Source: Bacillus safensis FO-36b (lineage in GTDB: Bacteria > Bacillota > Bacilli > Bacillales > Bacillaceae). From it: 64,000 nucleotides of DNA. Location: the NCBI RefSeq assembly GCF_000691165.1, contig NZ_ASJD01000004.1, positions 186,001 to 250,000 on the forward strand, written 5' to 3'. Each line of letters opens with the position of its first letter. Within the stretch, counting starts at the first letter, position 1. Below are positions 24,700-33,148 of the stretch, piece after piece. The position numbers were made by a program, and so were the translations under genes. Below the pieces are notes generated by a model that was not told where the DNA came from, made no database searches, and saw only the letters and a program-made list of their open reading frames with translations.

Positions 24700-26453
24700 G
24701 CCTCATCCCCTCCTTCCAGCTGATTTGTCAGCTGCTGACGCAAAAATTGTTCTTTGTACCACCCATCCTGCTGGATGAGCTCGTTGTGTGTGCCCTTTTG
24801 GACAATGCGTCCCTCTTCCATGACAAGAATGAGATCCGCATGTTCAACAGCTGATAGGCGATGAGTTGTAATAAACGTCGTTTTGCCATGACGGTTTTGT
24901 CTTAGATTTTCTAAAATAGCGGTTTCTGTTTTTGCATCTACCGCAGATAATGAGTCATCCAGAATTAAAATGTCTGGATCAATTAATAAAGCACGTGCAA
25001 TGGATATTCGCTGTTTTTGTCCGCCTGACAGCGCCACACCTTTTTCCCCAACCATGGTTTCCAGACCCTCTGGCAAAAGGCGTAAATCCTTTTCAAAATA
25101 AGCATCTTTGATTGCTTGTGCTAACTCATCTTGTTTCGCGTCACGATGACCAAAGCGCATATTCTGTTCCACGCTTTTTGAGAAAAGTATATGATCCTGC
25201 GGTACGTATCCAATCCATTGAAATAACTGATCTAATTCAATGTCTTGGATTGGAACACCTGATAGCAAGATTTGCCCATCACCTGCCGGGTACTGGCGCA
25301 AAAGCTGTTTGACAATGGTCGTTTTGCCGCTTCCCGTTTTGCCTGTAATCCCAATCGTCTGCCCTTTTCGTACAGTAAAGGACACATCAATGAGATTATC
25401 TTTAGATGAAGTTGGATACCTGAATGTCACATGATCGAACTCAATATCTCCAGGCTCTTGTAACGTTTTCGGCTGAGCAGCATCTGTTACGTCCGGCTTG
25501 TAGCTGAGTGTATGATTTAACCGGTCTAACGACGCATTTCCTCTTTGCATAATATTAATCAATTCGCCGATCGCAAACATTGGCCAGATCATCATGCCAA
25601 GATAGACGTTAAATGCAACAAGCTCCCCAATGGTTAAATCACTTTGGAACACGAGGTATGCTCCGTAGCCGATTCCGATTAAGTAGCTGATCCCCACAAG
25701 TAATTTCACTGTCGGCTCAAACAAAGAATCAATGATCGCCACTCGCATGTTTTTTTGAAATACATCATCTGTCATTTCTCGAAAGCGTTCGACATCTTGT
25801 TTCTCCTGCACAAAAGAGCGAATGACCCGGACACCTGCCACTGATTCAAGAACGCGATCGTTCATATCACCAAATGCATCTTGAGCGACTGTAAAGCGCT
25901 CATGGATTTTGCTTCCATAAAACGCAATCAAGAGCGCCATCAGCGGCATAGGAATAATCGCCATTAAGGTTAATTTCCAGCTAATCGTCAGCCCCATCGT
26001 AAAGAAGATCATCAGCATATAAGCAGTGGAATCAACCAAGGTCAGAACGCCAAAGCCTGTTGTTAAGGCCACAGCATTCAAGTCGTTTGTACCTAATGCC
26101 ATTAAGTTGCCTGTTTTTTTCTTTTCATAAAAGGTAGGCGTCATCTTAAGCAAGTGGCGCATCAGTTTCCCGCGCATCACACGCTCCATGACATTTGCGC
26201 CGCCAAATAACTGATACATCCAAAAATATGTAAGTGTATAGACGACGACACCTAGTAAGCAAAAAATGGTTACATAAAACACAATACTGGATGTTGTAAA
26301 TTGACCAGAACGAATGTCATCAACTGCCTGGCCAAGGTATCTTGGCGGCAGCATTTCAAGCACATTCACAATGAGCAGGAGCGTAATAGCAATCGTATAA
26401 CGCCTCCACTCTTGTTTAAAGAACCAGCCTAATTTCGCAAATACTGAAAACAT
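24696..26453 (-). CDS. bmrC: Multidrug ABC exporter subunit BmrC (YheI)
   Basis: A 585-aa half-transporter with six membrane helices and one ATPase domain. Walker A is GITGKTGSGKTTI and the signature is LSGGQKQRISIARAL. The Walker B residue after LILD is Asp instead of Glu (ILILDDSLSAVD), so this subunit carries the degenerate site typical of one member of heterodimeric exporters. AAAAGGAGAGACAAAC precedes the ATG. The long upstream leader holds two small ORFs and two terminator hairpins, consistent with antibiotic-responsive attenuation as described for bmrB-bmrCD. Confidence 0.95.
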   Translation of the reverse strand: MFSVFAKLGWFFKQEWRRYTIAITLLLIVNVLEMLPPRYLGQAVDDIRSGQFTTSSIVFYVTIFCLLGVVVYTLTYFWMYQLFGGANVMERVMRGKLMRHLLKMTPTFYEKKKTGNLMALGTNDLNAVALTTGFGVLTLVDSTAYMLMIFFTMGLTISWKLTLMAIIPMPLMALLIAFYGSKIHERFTVAQDAFGDMNDRVLESVAGVRVIRSFVQEKQDVERFREMTDDVFQKNMRVAIIDSLFEPTVKLLVGISYLIGIGYGAYLVFQSDLTIGELVAFNVYLGMMIWPMFAIGELINIMQRGNASLDRLNHTLSYKPDVTDAAQPKTLQEPGDIEFDHVTFRYPTSSKDNLIDVSFTVRKGQTIGITGKTGSGKTTIVKQLLRQYPAGDGQILLSGVPIQDIELDQLFQWIGYVPQDHILFSKSVEQNMRFGHRDAKQDELAQAIKDAYFEKDLRLLPEGLETMVGEKGVALSGGQKQRISIARALLIDPDILILDDSLSAVDAKTETAILENLRQNRHGKTTFITTHRLSAVEHADLILVMEEGRIVQKGTHNELIQQDGWYKEQFLRQQLTNQLEGGDEA

Positions 26454-26473
26454 GTTTGTCTCTCCTTTTCAAG

Positions 26474-26557
26474 CTAGCCGCTTTCTAAATTTTCCTGCAA
26501 GTCACCTTGTTTCGTTTTTTGAGCTTTTGTCATTTGTCTTGATTTTGGCATGTTCAC
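26474..26557 (-). CDS. Small ORF directly upstream of bmrC, 27 aa
   Basis: A GTG (26557) or in-frame ATG (26551) start after GAGGAG gives a 27-aa polar, basic peptide (MPKSRQMTKAQKTKQG, then DLQENLESG). It stops 20 nt before the bmrC ATG, and the bmrC Shine-Dalgarno begins right after its stop codon. It lies downstream of both leader terminators, so it would be made only on read-through transcripts and could couple translation to bmrC. I do not recognise the sequence. Confidence 0.4.
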   Translation of the reverse strand: MNMPKSRQMTKAQKTKQGDLQENLESG

Positions 26558-26627
26558 ATGCTTTCACTCCTCTTCATTTATTCGTTGATCTCCATCCCAT
26601 TATTTCGAAATGCGAAATGAATTCAAC

Positions 26628-26665
26628 AAAAAAAGAGGCCACCAGCTTGCTGGTACGCCTCTTTT
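26628..26665 (-). terminator. Second terminator hairpin in the bmrCD leader
   Basis: On the minus strand GAGGCGTACCAGC pairs with GCTGGTGGCCTC (one or two mismatches), followed by a run of T. It lies about 175 nt upstream of bmrC and 45 nt beyond the first terminator. Confidence 0.8.
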
Positions 26666-26673
26666 CGTCATGT

Positions 26674-26711
26674 AAAAAGGCGCATGTTGACAAATACGCA
26701 ACATACGCCTT
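26674..26711 (-). terminator. First terminator hairpin in the bmrCD leader
   Basis: On the minus strand AAGGCGTATGTTG and CAACATGCGCCTT form a 13-bp stem with one mismatch, then five T. It starts only 11 nt after the stop codon of the 34-aa leader peptide. Confidence 0.85.
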
Positions 26712-26722
26712 GATTCATCCGA

Positions 26723-26827
26723 TCAATTGGAACAGACGAGTTCCTTTTCAATGACCAATGAAGGTGTAATTGTCACGTGAATCAACCCATTCATGCAGTT
26801 TGGTTTCATTCTTCCAATGTTGCACAT
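26723..26827 (-). CDS. BmrB-like leader peptide, 34 aa
   Basis: ATG at 26827, 7 nt after AAAAGGAGG, encodes a 34-aa peptide (MCNIGRMKPNCMNGLIHVTI, then TPSLVIEKELVCSN). It sits where bmrB (yheJ, the leader peptide of the B. subtilis bmrCD operon) is expected. Two factor-independent terminators follow. Slow or stalled translation here could prevent the first terminator from forming. Whether the peptide sequence is homologous to BmrB is not known to me, so I leave the symbol empty. Confidence 0.6.
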   Translation of the reverse strand: MCNIGRMKPNCMNGLIHVTITPSLVIEKELVCSN

Positions 26828-26943
26828 GACATTTCCTCCTTTTGGCTCTTGAATCTTTTTTTATCTTATAGCGGCTGTCACTATTTTGTCAATAAATATT
26901 TTTCAATAAATGAAATTTTCTAACAAAAATCATTCTCCTTCAT

Positions 26944-26969
26944 GTGTATCTTTTTCTATTAACGGGTAT
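26944..26969 (+). promoter_or_regulatory. Candidate SigB promoter of nhaX
   Basis: GTGTAT (26944-26949; consensus GTTTAA, 4 of 6), 14-nt spacer, GGGTAT (26964-26969, perfect). It lies about 40 nt before the nhaX start. Confidence 0.45.
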
Positions 26970-27009
26970 ACCATGAGTGTAAAGACTCCTTTTGAAAGGA
27001 ATGAGGACA

Positions 27010-27516
27010 TTGTTTCAAGCTGATCGGATGGTCGTAGCGTTTGATGGACATGAAGACAGTAAGAAAGCATTAAAAAAGGCAATCGCTTTAGCTAAAACCT
27101 TGCATGCCAAGCTGACCGTTACCTATGCACATGATGGCAAAACAGACAGACAGGTGTTTGATGCACCGCGCCCAATGACTGGCGGAGCTTATATCGGCGG
27201 CGGTACGGCAGATCTTCAAACTCCCCCTGTATATGTACCTCACGATGAACAGCAAAGTCCCTTGATTTTTGAAGACCATACAGAAGAGGTCGTTGCGGAA
27301 GCACGAATGCTTTTAAATGAGGAGCAGTTTGAGGCTGCCATTGAAATTGTAGAAGGAGAACCAGCAGAAGCGATTATCGAATATGCGGAGGAAATATCAG
27401 CAGACCTCATCGTCATGGGAGCACGTGACCAAAGCAGATTGAAAAAAATGCTGTTTGGCAGTGTGAGTGAAAAGTTATCAGCAAAATCAGATATACCTGT
27501 GCTTATTGTGAAATAA
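27010..27516 (+). CDS. nhaX: Universal stress protein family protein NhaX (YheK)
   Basis: A 168-aa UspA-fold protein: MVVAFDGHEDSKKALKKAI at the N-terminus and, at the C-terminus, the ATP-binding-type signature LIVMGARDQSRLKKMLFGSV followed by SEKLSAKSDIPVLIVK. B. subtilis NhaX lies next to the Na+/H+ antiporter gene nhaC. Here nhaC is missing and dat follows directly. A TTG start at 27010 is favoured because AAAGGA lies 9 nt upstream. An in-frame TTG at 26992 has no RBS. A candidate SigB promoter lies upstream, fitting a stress protein. Confidence 0.85.
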   Translation: MFQADRMVVAFDGHEDSKKALKKAIALAKTLHAKLTVTYAHDGKTDRQVFDAPRPMTGGAYIGGGTADLQTPPVYVPHDEQQSPLIFEDHTEEVVAEARMLLNEEQFEAAIEIVEGEPAEAIIEYAEEISADLIVMGARDQSRLKKMLFGSVSEKLSAKSDIPVLIVK

Positions 27517-27526
27517 ATGCATCACA

Positions 27527-27559
27527 AAAGGCTGTAAACATTGGTTTACAGCCTTTTTT
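27527..27559. terminator. Bidirectional terminator between nhaX and dat
   Basis: AAAAGGCTGTAAAC and GTTTACAGCCTTTT dyad with T runs on both strands, between convergent genes. Confidence 0.92.
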
Positions 27560-27561
27560 AT

Positions 27562-28419
27562 TTATGAAGAGATGGATGCTTCACTTTCATGTTTAATTTT
27601 TTGCTGGAAGCCTTCCTGTACGCGCTTTGTCAGCTCTCCTGGAACGCCTTCCCCTACGGGCTCGCCATCTATTTCAACAATCGGAATGACTTCAGCTGTC
27701 GTCGAGCTGATGAAGATTTCCTGAGCGCGCAGCAGTTCTTCTTTGCTTAAACGAGTTTCTTCAACCGTACATCCTTCTTCCTCACATACCTCCAGCAGCT
27801 TTCTACGAGTAATGCCGTTTAAAATGAGATTGTTTGCAGGATGAGTACGAATCACGCCATCAATCACGGCATATACATTCGAGGAGGTTCCCTCGGTCAC
27901 AAAACCGTTTCTCACAAGGATTGCTTCAAACGCACCAGCTTCAGATGCTTTCTGCTTTTCCATGATGTTATATAAAAGATTTAAGCTTTTGATATCACAC
28001 CTTAACCAGCGAAGATCCTCAGATAAAATGGCTTTTGCCCCAGCTTTCTGCTCTTGAACAGGCTTTTTCACCTGGAACGTATATGCCGTGATTTGAGGAG
28101 TAAGAGAATCACTATATTGATGTTTACGAGGGGCGACACCCCGCGTGACTTGAATATACACACCGCCATCTGTTAATTGATTGTGAGCGACGAGCTGTTG
28201 TAACTTTTCTTCCATATCTGATACTGTACCTTGCAGATGAATGCCAATTTCCTTTGCACTCTTGAACAGACGCTCTGTATGTTCCTTTAACGTAAACAAA
28301 GTACCATTGTATACACGGATGACCTCATAGACTCCGTCACCAAATTGATAGCCTCTGTCCTCAATATCAACATGTGCATCCTTTTTTTCAATGAAATCTC
28401 CATTGTACAATATTTTCAT
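27562..28419 (-). CDS. dat: D-alanine aminotransferase (YheM)
   Basis: A 285-aa fold-type IV PLP enzyme interconverting D-alanine and D-glutamate with their 2-oxo acids. The N-terminal block is [20 protein letters not shown]. The catalytic Lys is in [12 protein letters not shown] (about K144) and the cofactor Glu region is [13 protein letters not shown]. The C-terminal block reads [14 protein letters not shown]. It supports D-amino acid supply for the cell wall and spore. Monocistronic, convergent with nhaX. The length matches the family. Confidence 0.94.
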   Translation of the reverse strand: MKILYNGDFIEKKDAHVDIEDRGYQFGDGVYEVIRVYNGTLFTLKEHTERLFKSAKEIGIHLQGTVSDMEEKLQQLVAHNQLTDGGVYIQVTRGVAPRKHQYSDSLTPQITAYTFQVKKPVQEQKAGAKAILSEDLRWLRCDIKSLNLLYNIMEKQKASEAGAFEAILVRNGFVTEGTSSNVYAVIDGVIRTHPANNLILNGITRRKLLEVCEEEGCTVEETRLSKEELLRAQEIFISSTTAEVIPIVEIDGEPVGEGVPGELTKRVQEGFQQKIKHESEASISS

Positions 28420-28715
28420 ATGGAATCTCCCCTTCGCTTTGCAATAATGGTTGAATCTGATGCTATCTTAGCGGATAAATGGGTTCGTTTCAATGATTAT
28501 TCAGAATTATTTCACATCGTATGAAATGGATAACCTTCTATTGTAACAAATATAGTTTGATAACCAAAAAGATTCCAATTTTTTAGCATCTTCTATATTC
28601 ATAGGCTCTTTTTTCCTGTATACTTACTCCATATAAACACGACAAAAAACAGCGAAATAAGACAGAATCCACTACATGATTCGACACAAATTTTTGATTT
28701 ATTGGAGCGATTGTA
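28420..28715. other. Divergent intergenic region dat/yheN
   Basis: About 296 nt of AT-rich sequence holding the promoters of two divergent genes. No hairpin, recognisable operator or small ORF with an RBS stands out. Confidence 0.4.
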
Positions 28716-29570
28716 ATGCAACGGGTTAAAAAAAAACAGACACCTTCAAACACAATGCTGCTCTCAAAGGCGATTGGTTTTGTCATCCTGACACTAATCC
28801 TCTTTTTTATTTGGGATATGTCCAAAACCAATATGCAGGCAGCAGATCAGCCGGCGAAATTGTCTGCGAGCAGTCAATTTAGGGACACAAGTACTAGTAT
28901 GAAAGCAAAAGATGCTTCTCGGAAAACATTAGATGCACATTTTAAGATCCATTCAAATAAACATGTAACGGATCAAACGATCTTTTTAACCTTCGATGAT
29001 GGTCCATCAGCGACTTCAAATCAGCTGTTAGATGTGCTAAAAGCGCATCAAGTGAAAGCCACATTCTTTATGCTCGGACCGCAGATTAAAGAACACCCGG
29101 CAGCTGTGAAAAGACTCCATCAAGAAGGTCATCAATTAGGGCTTCATGGTATTACCCATGATGTGAAACGCTTTTATCAAAAAAGTGATTCTCCTGTTAA
29201 CGAGATGAAGGAAGATCAGCGCATTTTGGCTTCTGTCACAGGTGAGTATACCCATCTTGTAAGAACACCTTATGGCAGCACCCCAAATTTAACCGATCAG
29301 CAAAAAGCACGTTTAAAACAAAAAGGCTTTGTCTACTGGGACTGGACCATTGACAGTCTTGACTGGAAATATAAAAGCTCAAAATATGTACCAGAGGTAT
29401 TAAATCAGCTGCAAGTGCTGGAGACAAAATATCCAAAAGAACCAAAAATCATCTTAATGCATGATCAGCCGGCGACGGCAAAATACTTAAGCAGCTTAAT
29501 CACGCAGCTAAAGGCAAAGGGCTATACATTTGAAGTCCTTGATGAAACAATGAAGCCGCTGCAGCAATAA
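28716..29570 (+). CDS. yheN: Membrane-anchored polysaccharide deacetylase YheN
   Basis: A 284-aa NodB-fold deacetylase with an N-terminal membrane anchor (FVILTLILFFIWDM, about residues 20-37). Family motifs are present: LTFDDGPS (metal/catalytic Asp pair), HGITHD (the H-x3-H metal ligands), RTPYGSTPN, DWTIDSLDWK and ILMHDQP. It probably removes acetyl groups from peptidoglycan or another N-acetylated glycan outside the membrane. It differs from PdaA/PdaB, which have their own loci. The start follows TTGGAG at 8 nt. Confidence 0.9.
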   Translation: MQRVKKKQTPSNTMLLSKAIGFVILTLILFFIWDMSKTNMQAADQPAKLSASSQFRDTSTSMKAKDASRKTLDAHFKIHSNKHVTDQTIFLTFDDGPSATSNQLLDVLKAHQVKATFFMLGPQIKEHPAAVKRLHQEGHQLGLHGITHDVKRFYQKSDSPVNEMKEDQRILASVTGEYTHLVRTPYGSTPNLTDQQKARLKQKGFVYWDWTIDSLDWKYKSSKYVPEVLNQLQVLETKYPKEPKIILMHDQPATAKYLSSLITQLKAKGYTFEVLDETMKPLQQ

Positions 29571-29573
29571 AGT

Positions 29574-29605
29574 AAAACCCGCACCTTTAGGATGCGGGTT
29601 TTTTA
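29574..29605. terminator. Terminator between yheN and srtN
   Basis: AAAACCCGCA and TGCGGGTTTTTT dyad between convergent genes. The T run is stronger on the plus strand. Confidence 0.9.
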
Positions 29606-29610
29606 ATGAT

Positions 29611-30357
29611 TTATAAAGCTTTCACGAGATCGCCAATTCGCTCATGAAAGACAAGATCAAAAAGCGGATCGAATTCTGTTTCACTCAAATTCGTCATCAC
29701 CATGAAGATGGAAGGATCATGAGCTGCATCTTCTGGAATATATCTTGCTGGCGCTACCTCCAGGGAAGTCCCCATGACGAGGAGCATGTCCGTTTTCTGA
29801 AGTGATGTCTCCACTTGGTCTAAATGTTTGACCATATCGCCAAATAGGACAACATCTGTTTTTAGCACACGTCCACACGTACTGCCGTCTGAGGAAACCT
29901 TTTGACAGACCGGCACCTCTTCTTTTAATAAATAAGGCAGATCATATACCGCGTGGCACGATGGACAAGTAGCCGTTTGAATGGAGCCATGGAGTTCATA
30001 TACATGCTGGCTTCCCGCCTTTTTATGAAGACCGTCAATATTTTGGGTAAAAATATCCACATGCTTCCCTTGTTGCTCAAGGCTGGCTAAAAAGGTATGC
30101 CCGCTATTTGGTTCGTATTCTCCACTCATTTTCATTTGAAACAAATCCTTAAATTTCGGCCAGAATTGATGAGGGTTTGATAAAAAGTAGGACCGGCTCA
30201 TCGCCTCCATGCGGGAAGTATCTTCTGTCCACAGACCACCCGTTGATCTAAAATCAGGAATACCCGATTCTGTACTCATACCTGCACCTGAGAGTACTGT
30301 GATATGTGAAGCCTGTGATAATTTCTCTCTTAGTGCTTCCACTTTTGTTTGATCCAC
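29611..30357 (-). CDS. srtN: NAD-dependent protein deacetylase (sirtuin) SrtN
   Basis: A 248-aa sirtuin that removes acetyl groups from lysines of proteins (such as acetyl-CoA synthetase AcsA) using NAD. Visible motifs are GAGMSTESGIPDFRS, FTQNIDGLHKKAGS, the catalytic-His segment YELHGSI, a zinc site CPSC plus C-x8-C (VCQKVSSDGSTCGR), and GTSLEVAPA. Length is typical. It is 14 nt downstream of yhdY on the same strand, so the two may be co-transcribed. Confidence 0.95.
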   Translation of the reverse strand: MDQTKVEALREKLSQASHITVLSGAGMSTESGIPDFRSTGGLWTEDTSRMEAMSRSYFLSNPHQFWPKFKDLFQMKMSGEYEPNSGHTFLASLEQQGKHVDIFTQNIDGLHKKAGSQHVYELHGSIQTATCPSCHAVYDLPYLLKEEVPVCQKVSSDGSTCGRVLKTDVVLFGDMVKHLDQVETSLQKTDMLLVMGTSLEVAPARYIPEDAAHDPSIFMVMTNLSETEFDPLFDLVFHERIGDLVKAL

Positions 30358-30371
30358 GCACCATTCCTCCT

Positions 30372-31460
30372 TTATTCACCCAGCTGCTTCTCACCTTTTT
30401 GTTTCATATAAATGGCCTGACCAGGGAAAGCAAATTCTACGCCTTCCTCGTGGAAAATATCTATGATGCGATAGTTAATATCCTGCTTAATATCAAGGTT
30501 TTCAGACCAAGCTGTCGTATTAGTGTAAAAGTTGAAAAACAAGTTCAAATAGCTGTCTGCCAGTACATCGAGATTTACCATAATCGTCTCTTTATGCACC
30601 CCATCATGCTCGTGAAGCATCTGTTTGAGACGCTTAATACACTGATCAATATTTTCCTTTGGTGTATTGTAGGAAACGCGAACAGAGAACGTAATCTGAC
30701 GTTTATTCATTCTTGTCCAGTTTGTGATTGGCTCCTTAGAAAGCGTAGAATTAGGAACGGTCACGACGGCTTCAGCAGGTGTTCGAAACCTTGTGCTTCG
30801 AAATGTAATGTCCTCCACAGTCCCAAGTACACTTGGTGTCTCCACAAAGTCGCCCATCGTAAAAGGCTTCTCCGTAATGATGACGATCCCTCCAAAAAAG
30901 TTAGCCACTGTATCCTGAGCAGCGAGCGCAAATGCTAGACCACCTAGACCAAGCCCTGCCACAAGTCCATTTACGTCATAATTAAATTCTTGTGCAATGA
31001 CGCTAATACTCAGTGCAATAATAATGAAACGAAGTACCTTTGATAAAAATGGTGCTAAAATATCATCCATATCTAATTCAAATTTCGAATTGACCTTTTG
31101 AAACAAGAAAGAAGATGCAGCGGTTAAATTACAAAGCCCCCACGTCAGCATTAATATAATAGAAGATCTATACAATTTAACGATGACATCCATATGATGC
31201 TCAAAGTATGGTGCCTGTCTTAACGCAAAATATAAACCAAGTGCCACGAAAAACAGCCTGGCTGGTTTTTCAAATGCCACAACAATTTGGTTAATGACCT
31301 CCGTTTTAGACCGATTCGTCAGCCTAAACAGAAGCTGAAATAAATACTTCGTAAATACTTTCCGAAGCAATAAAAAAAGCAATAAAATACAAAGGCTAAT
31401 ACCAATCTGGATCGCAATATCTACTGTAAAATATGTATCCATCCATTTTTGTGTAAACAT
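30372..31460 (-). CDS. yhdY: MscS-family mechanosensitive channel YhdY
   Basis: A 362-aa small-conductance mechanosensitive channel-like protein. The N-terminus carries several membrane helices. The pore-lining region reads NGLVAGLGLGGLAFALAAQD followed by TVANFFGGIVIITEKPF, then the beta-domain with MGDFVETPSVLGTVEDITFR and the family phrase VTVPNSTLSKEPITNW. It probably releases solutes on hypo-osmotic shock. The ATG follows GGAGAGAGAC. Located between yhdX and srtN. Confidence 0.93.
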   Translation of the reverse strand: MFTQKWMDTYFTVDIAIQIGISLCILLLFLLLRKVFTKYLFQLLFRLTNRSKTEVINQIVVAFEKPARLFFVALGLYFALRQAPYFEHHMDVIVKLYRSSIILMLTWGLCNLTAASSFLFQKVNSKFELDMDDILAPFLSKVLRFIIIALSISVIAQEFNYDVNGLVAGLGLGGLAFALAAQDTVANFFGGIVIITEKPFTMGDFVETPSVLGTVEDITFRSTRFRTPAEAVVTVPNSTLSKEPITNWTRMNKRQITFSVRVSYNTPKENIDQCIKRLKQMLHEHDGVHKETIMVNLDVLADSYLNLFFNFYTNTTAWSENLDIKQDINYRIIDIFHEEGVEFAFPGQAIYMKQKGEKQLGE

Positions 31461-31545
31461 GTCTGTCTCTCTCCTTTAAAACAATCCTCTCTAGTTTATA
31501 ATATAACCTTCGTTCATGTCCTCTCTTAAATGTCTGACCTCTACA

Positions 31546-31574
31546 TAAAAAGCCTCGGGACTGATCCCGAGGCA
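31546..31574 (-). terminator. Intrinsic terminator of yhdX
   Basis: Perfect 9-bp stem GCCTCGGGA / TCCCGAGGC with a 4-nt loop and a T run on the minus strand. Confidence 0.93.
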
Positions 31575-31624
31575 TGAAGTTCAAATATGAAATTTTGGCT
31601 AGAGACATATCGACGGGCAGCAAA

Positions 31625-31726
31625 CTACTTTTTCTTCTGAGCCTGATCAAGGAGAGTCGCTTTAAACATTTCAGCATCCGTTTCAGCCTTAATACGTTCT
31701 TCCACTCTAATTCTCCCTTTACCCAA
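31625..31726 (-). CDS. yhdX: YhdX-like small protein, 33 aa
   Basis: A TTG start at 31726, with AAAAGGAGG 8 nt upstream, encodes a 33-aa highly charged peptide beginning MGKGRIRVEERIKAETDAEM and ending in lysines. B. subtilis has the similarly sized yhdX next to yhdY. It has its own strong terminator (31546-31574), showing it is a separate expressed unit. Function unknown. Confidence 0.72.
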   Translation of the reverse strand: MGKGRIRVEERIKAETDAEMFKATLLDQAQKKK

Positions 31727-32031
31727 TCATCTCGCCTCCTTTTCATCATTATAAAACATCAGAATTTTCAGTCAACATGACGAAAGCACTAATATTTTGA
31801 CGAACGCTGACGATTTGGACAAAATTGATCGAAGAAAAAATGATGTAGTTCAGATTTACTCAATAAGAGCTTGGGATATTCCTGCAACTTTTCACCTTTT
31901 ATACACGATGCTTTCTCACCACACGCCATGTTCCATTACATACAGCTCTCCCTCGTTCCATATAGTAAAGAAGGAAAAACAGCAAAAATTTGATATGATA
32001 AGACCAGAACTTATGTCAGGAGCTGGAGCAT
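31727..32031. other. Divergent intergenic region yhdX/yhdW
   Basis: About 305 nt. It contains TATGAT about 20 nt before the yhdW RBS without a convincing -35. I searched it for a fluoride riboswitch, because crcB genes follow, and saw none. Confidence 0.4.
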
Positions 32032-32748
32032 GTGTATATTATCGCGCATAGAGGGTCTTCAAGCGCTGCCCCAGAAAATACAATCGCCGCATTTGATTTA
32101 GCTGTTCAGCAAGGTGCGGATTATATTGAGTTAGACGTCCAGCTGACAATGGATCAGCACGTAGCCGTCATCCATGATGATACCGTTAATCGAACAACTA
32201 ACGGGAGCGGCTTAGTGAAAAGTTATACACTTGATCGGCTGAAGAAACTGGATGCAGGAAGCTGGTTTGATTCACAGTACGCCAACGAACGAATTCCCAC
32301 CTTACAGGAAATTCTTGAAAGGTACACTCATCGTGTCGGGATACTGATTGAGATCAAGCATCCAAAACGGCAGATTGGGATTGAAAAGGCAGTTGTCGAC
32401 ATCATCAACCGGTTTGCCTATTCCCGTCACATCATGGTTCAATCTTTTGATGCCAATGCACTTCAAAGAGTCAAAGCTTACGCCCCTTCTCTTCGAACAG
32501 CTTTTATTATAAAACCCTCTGCCTTTAAACTGACGAAAAGGAAATTAGCGGAGTACAGCTCCTTTGCGAATTGCCTTAATATGAAGAAAACGATGATCAA
32601 CAGATGGTGGATTGACCGCATCCACTCATTTGGAATGGATGTCTTTATATGGACAGTGAAAGATCAAAAAACAGCCGACAGGATGAAAACATACCTCATT
32701 GATGGAGTGGTGACGGATCACCCGCCATTTTTTCTAAAGGAGAAATGA
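32032..32748 (+). CDS. yhdW: Glycerophosphodiester phosphodiesterase family protein YhdW
   Basis: A 238-aa GDPD TIM-barrel enzyme that hydrolyses glycerophosphodiesters to glycerol-3-phosphate and an alcohol. The catalytic His motif is at the N-terminus (YIIAHRGSSSAAPENT), metal ligands follow in DYIELDVQLTMDQ, and the general acid segment is AVIHDDTVNRTTNG. No signal peptide is present, so it is cytosolic. A GTG start at 32032 follows AGGAG at about 9 nt. Its stop is 4 nt before the first crcB gene, suggesting one operon. Confidence 0.92.
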   Translation: MYIIAHRGSSSAAPENTIAAFDLAVQQGADYIELDVQLTMDQHVAVIHDDTVNRTTNGSGLVKSYTLDRLKKLDAGSWFDSQYANERIPTLQEILERYTHRVGILIEIKHPKRQIGIEKAVVDIINRFAYSRHIMVQSFDANALQRVKAYAPSLRTAFIIKPSAFKLTKRKLAEYSSFANCLNMKKTMINRWWIDRIHSFGMDVFIWTVKDQKTADRMKTYLIDGVVTDHPPFFLKEK

Positions 32749-32752
32749 TTAA

Positions 32753-33148
32753 ATGAAAGCATATCTCGCCGTATTTATCGGTGGATTGGTTGGTACCCTT
32801 TGCAGATATGAACTTAGCCAATCCGTTGTCAGCCAGACATTCCCCTATGCAACACTGATTGAAAACATGACAGGCAGTCTGTTTCTTGGCTTTTCAACAG
32901 GATATTTTATGTTTCGGAAAGGAAAAAAATATCTTGCTGCTTTGATCGGAACAGGATTTTGCGGTGGTTTTACGACTATGTCCACTTTTTCTAAAGAAAC
33001 AGTTCTCTTATTACAGGATGGACTGTTCACATCAAGTATCATGTACATTCTACTCTCAGTGATTGCTGGAGTGGGCGCTGCCTTATGTGGATTGATCACC
33101 GCTCAGCGCCTCTTTAAACAAAATGAGCAGCCGAAAGGAAGCAGATAA
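32753..33148 (+). CDS. crcB: Fluoride channel protein CrcB/FluC (first of a pair)
   Basis: A 131-aa four-helix membrane protein of the Fluc family, which exports F- and keeps it below toxic levels. The N-x2-G motif (ENMTGSLFLGF) and the signature GTGFCGGFTTMSTFSKET are present. Paired crcB genes usually make dual-topology or heteromeric channels. The stop codon TAA is followed immediately by the ATG of the second crcB. The RBS AAGGAGAAATG lies across the end of yhdW. Confidence 0.92.
   Translation: MKAYLAVFIGGLVGTLCRYELSQSVVSQTFPYATLIENMTGSLFLGFSTGYFMFRKGKKYLAALIGTGFCGGFTTMSTFSKETVLLLQDGLFTSSIMYILLSVIAGVGAALCGLITAQRLFKQNEQPKGSR

Noticed and set aside
31770..32031. Fluoride (crcB) riboswitch upstream of yhdW-crcB
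   Set aside because: The conserved GG-GATGG and following loop elements of the crcB motif are not visible anywhere in the leader.
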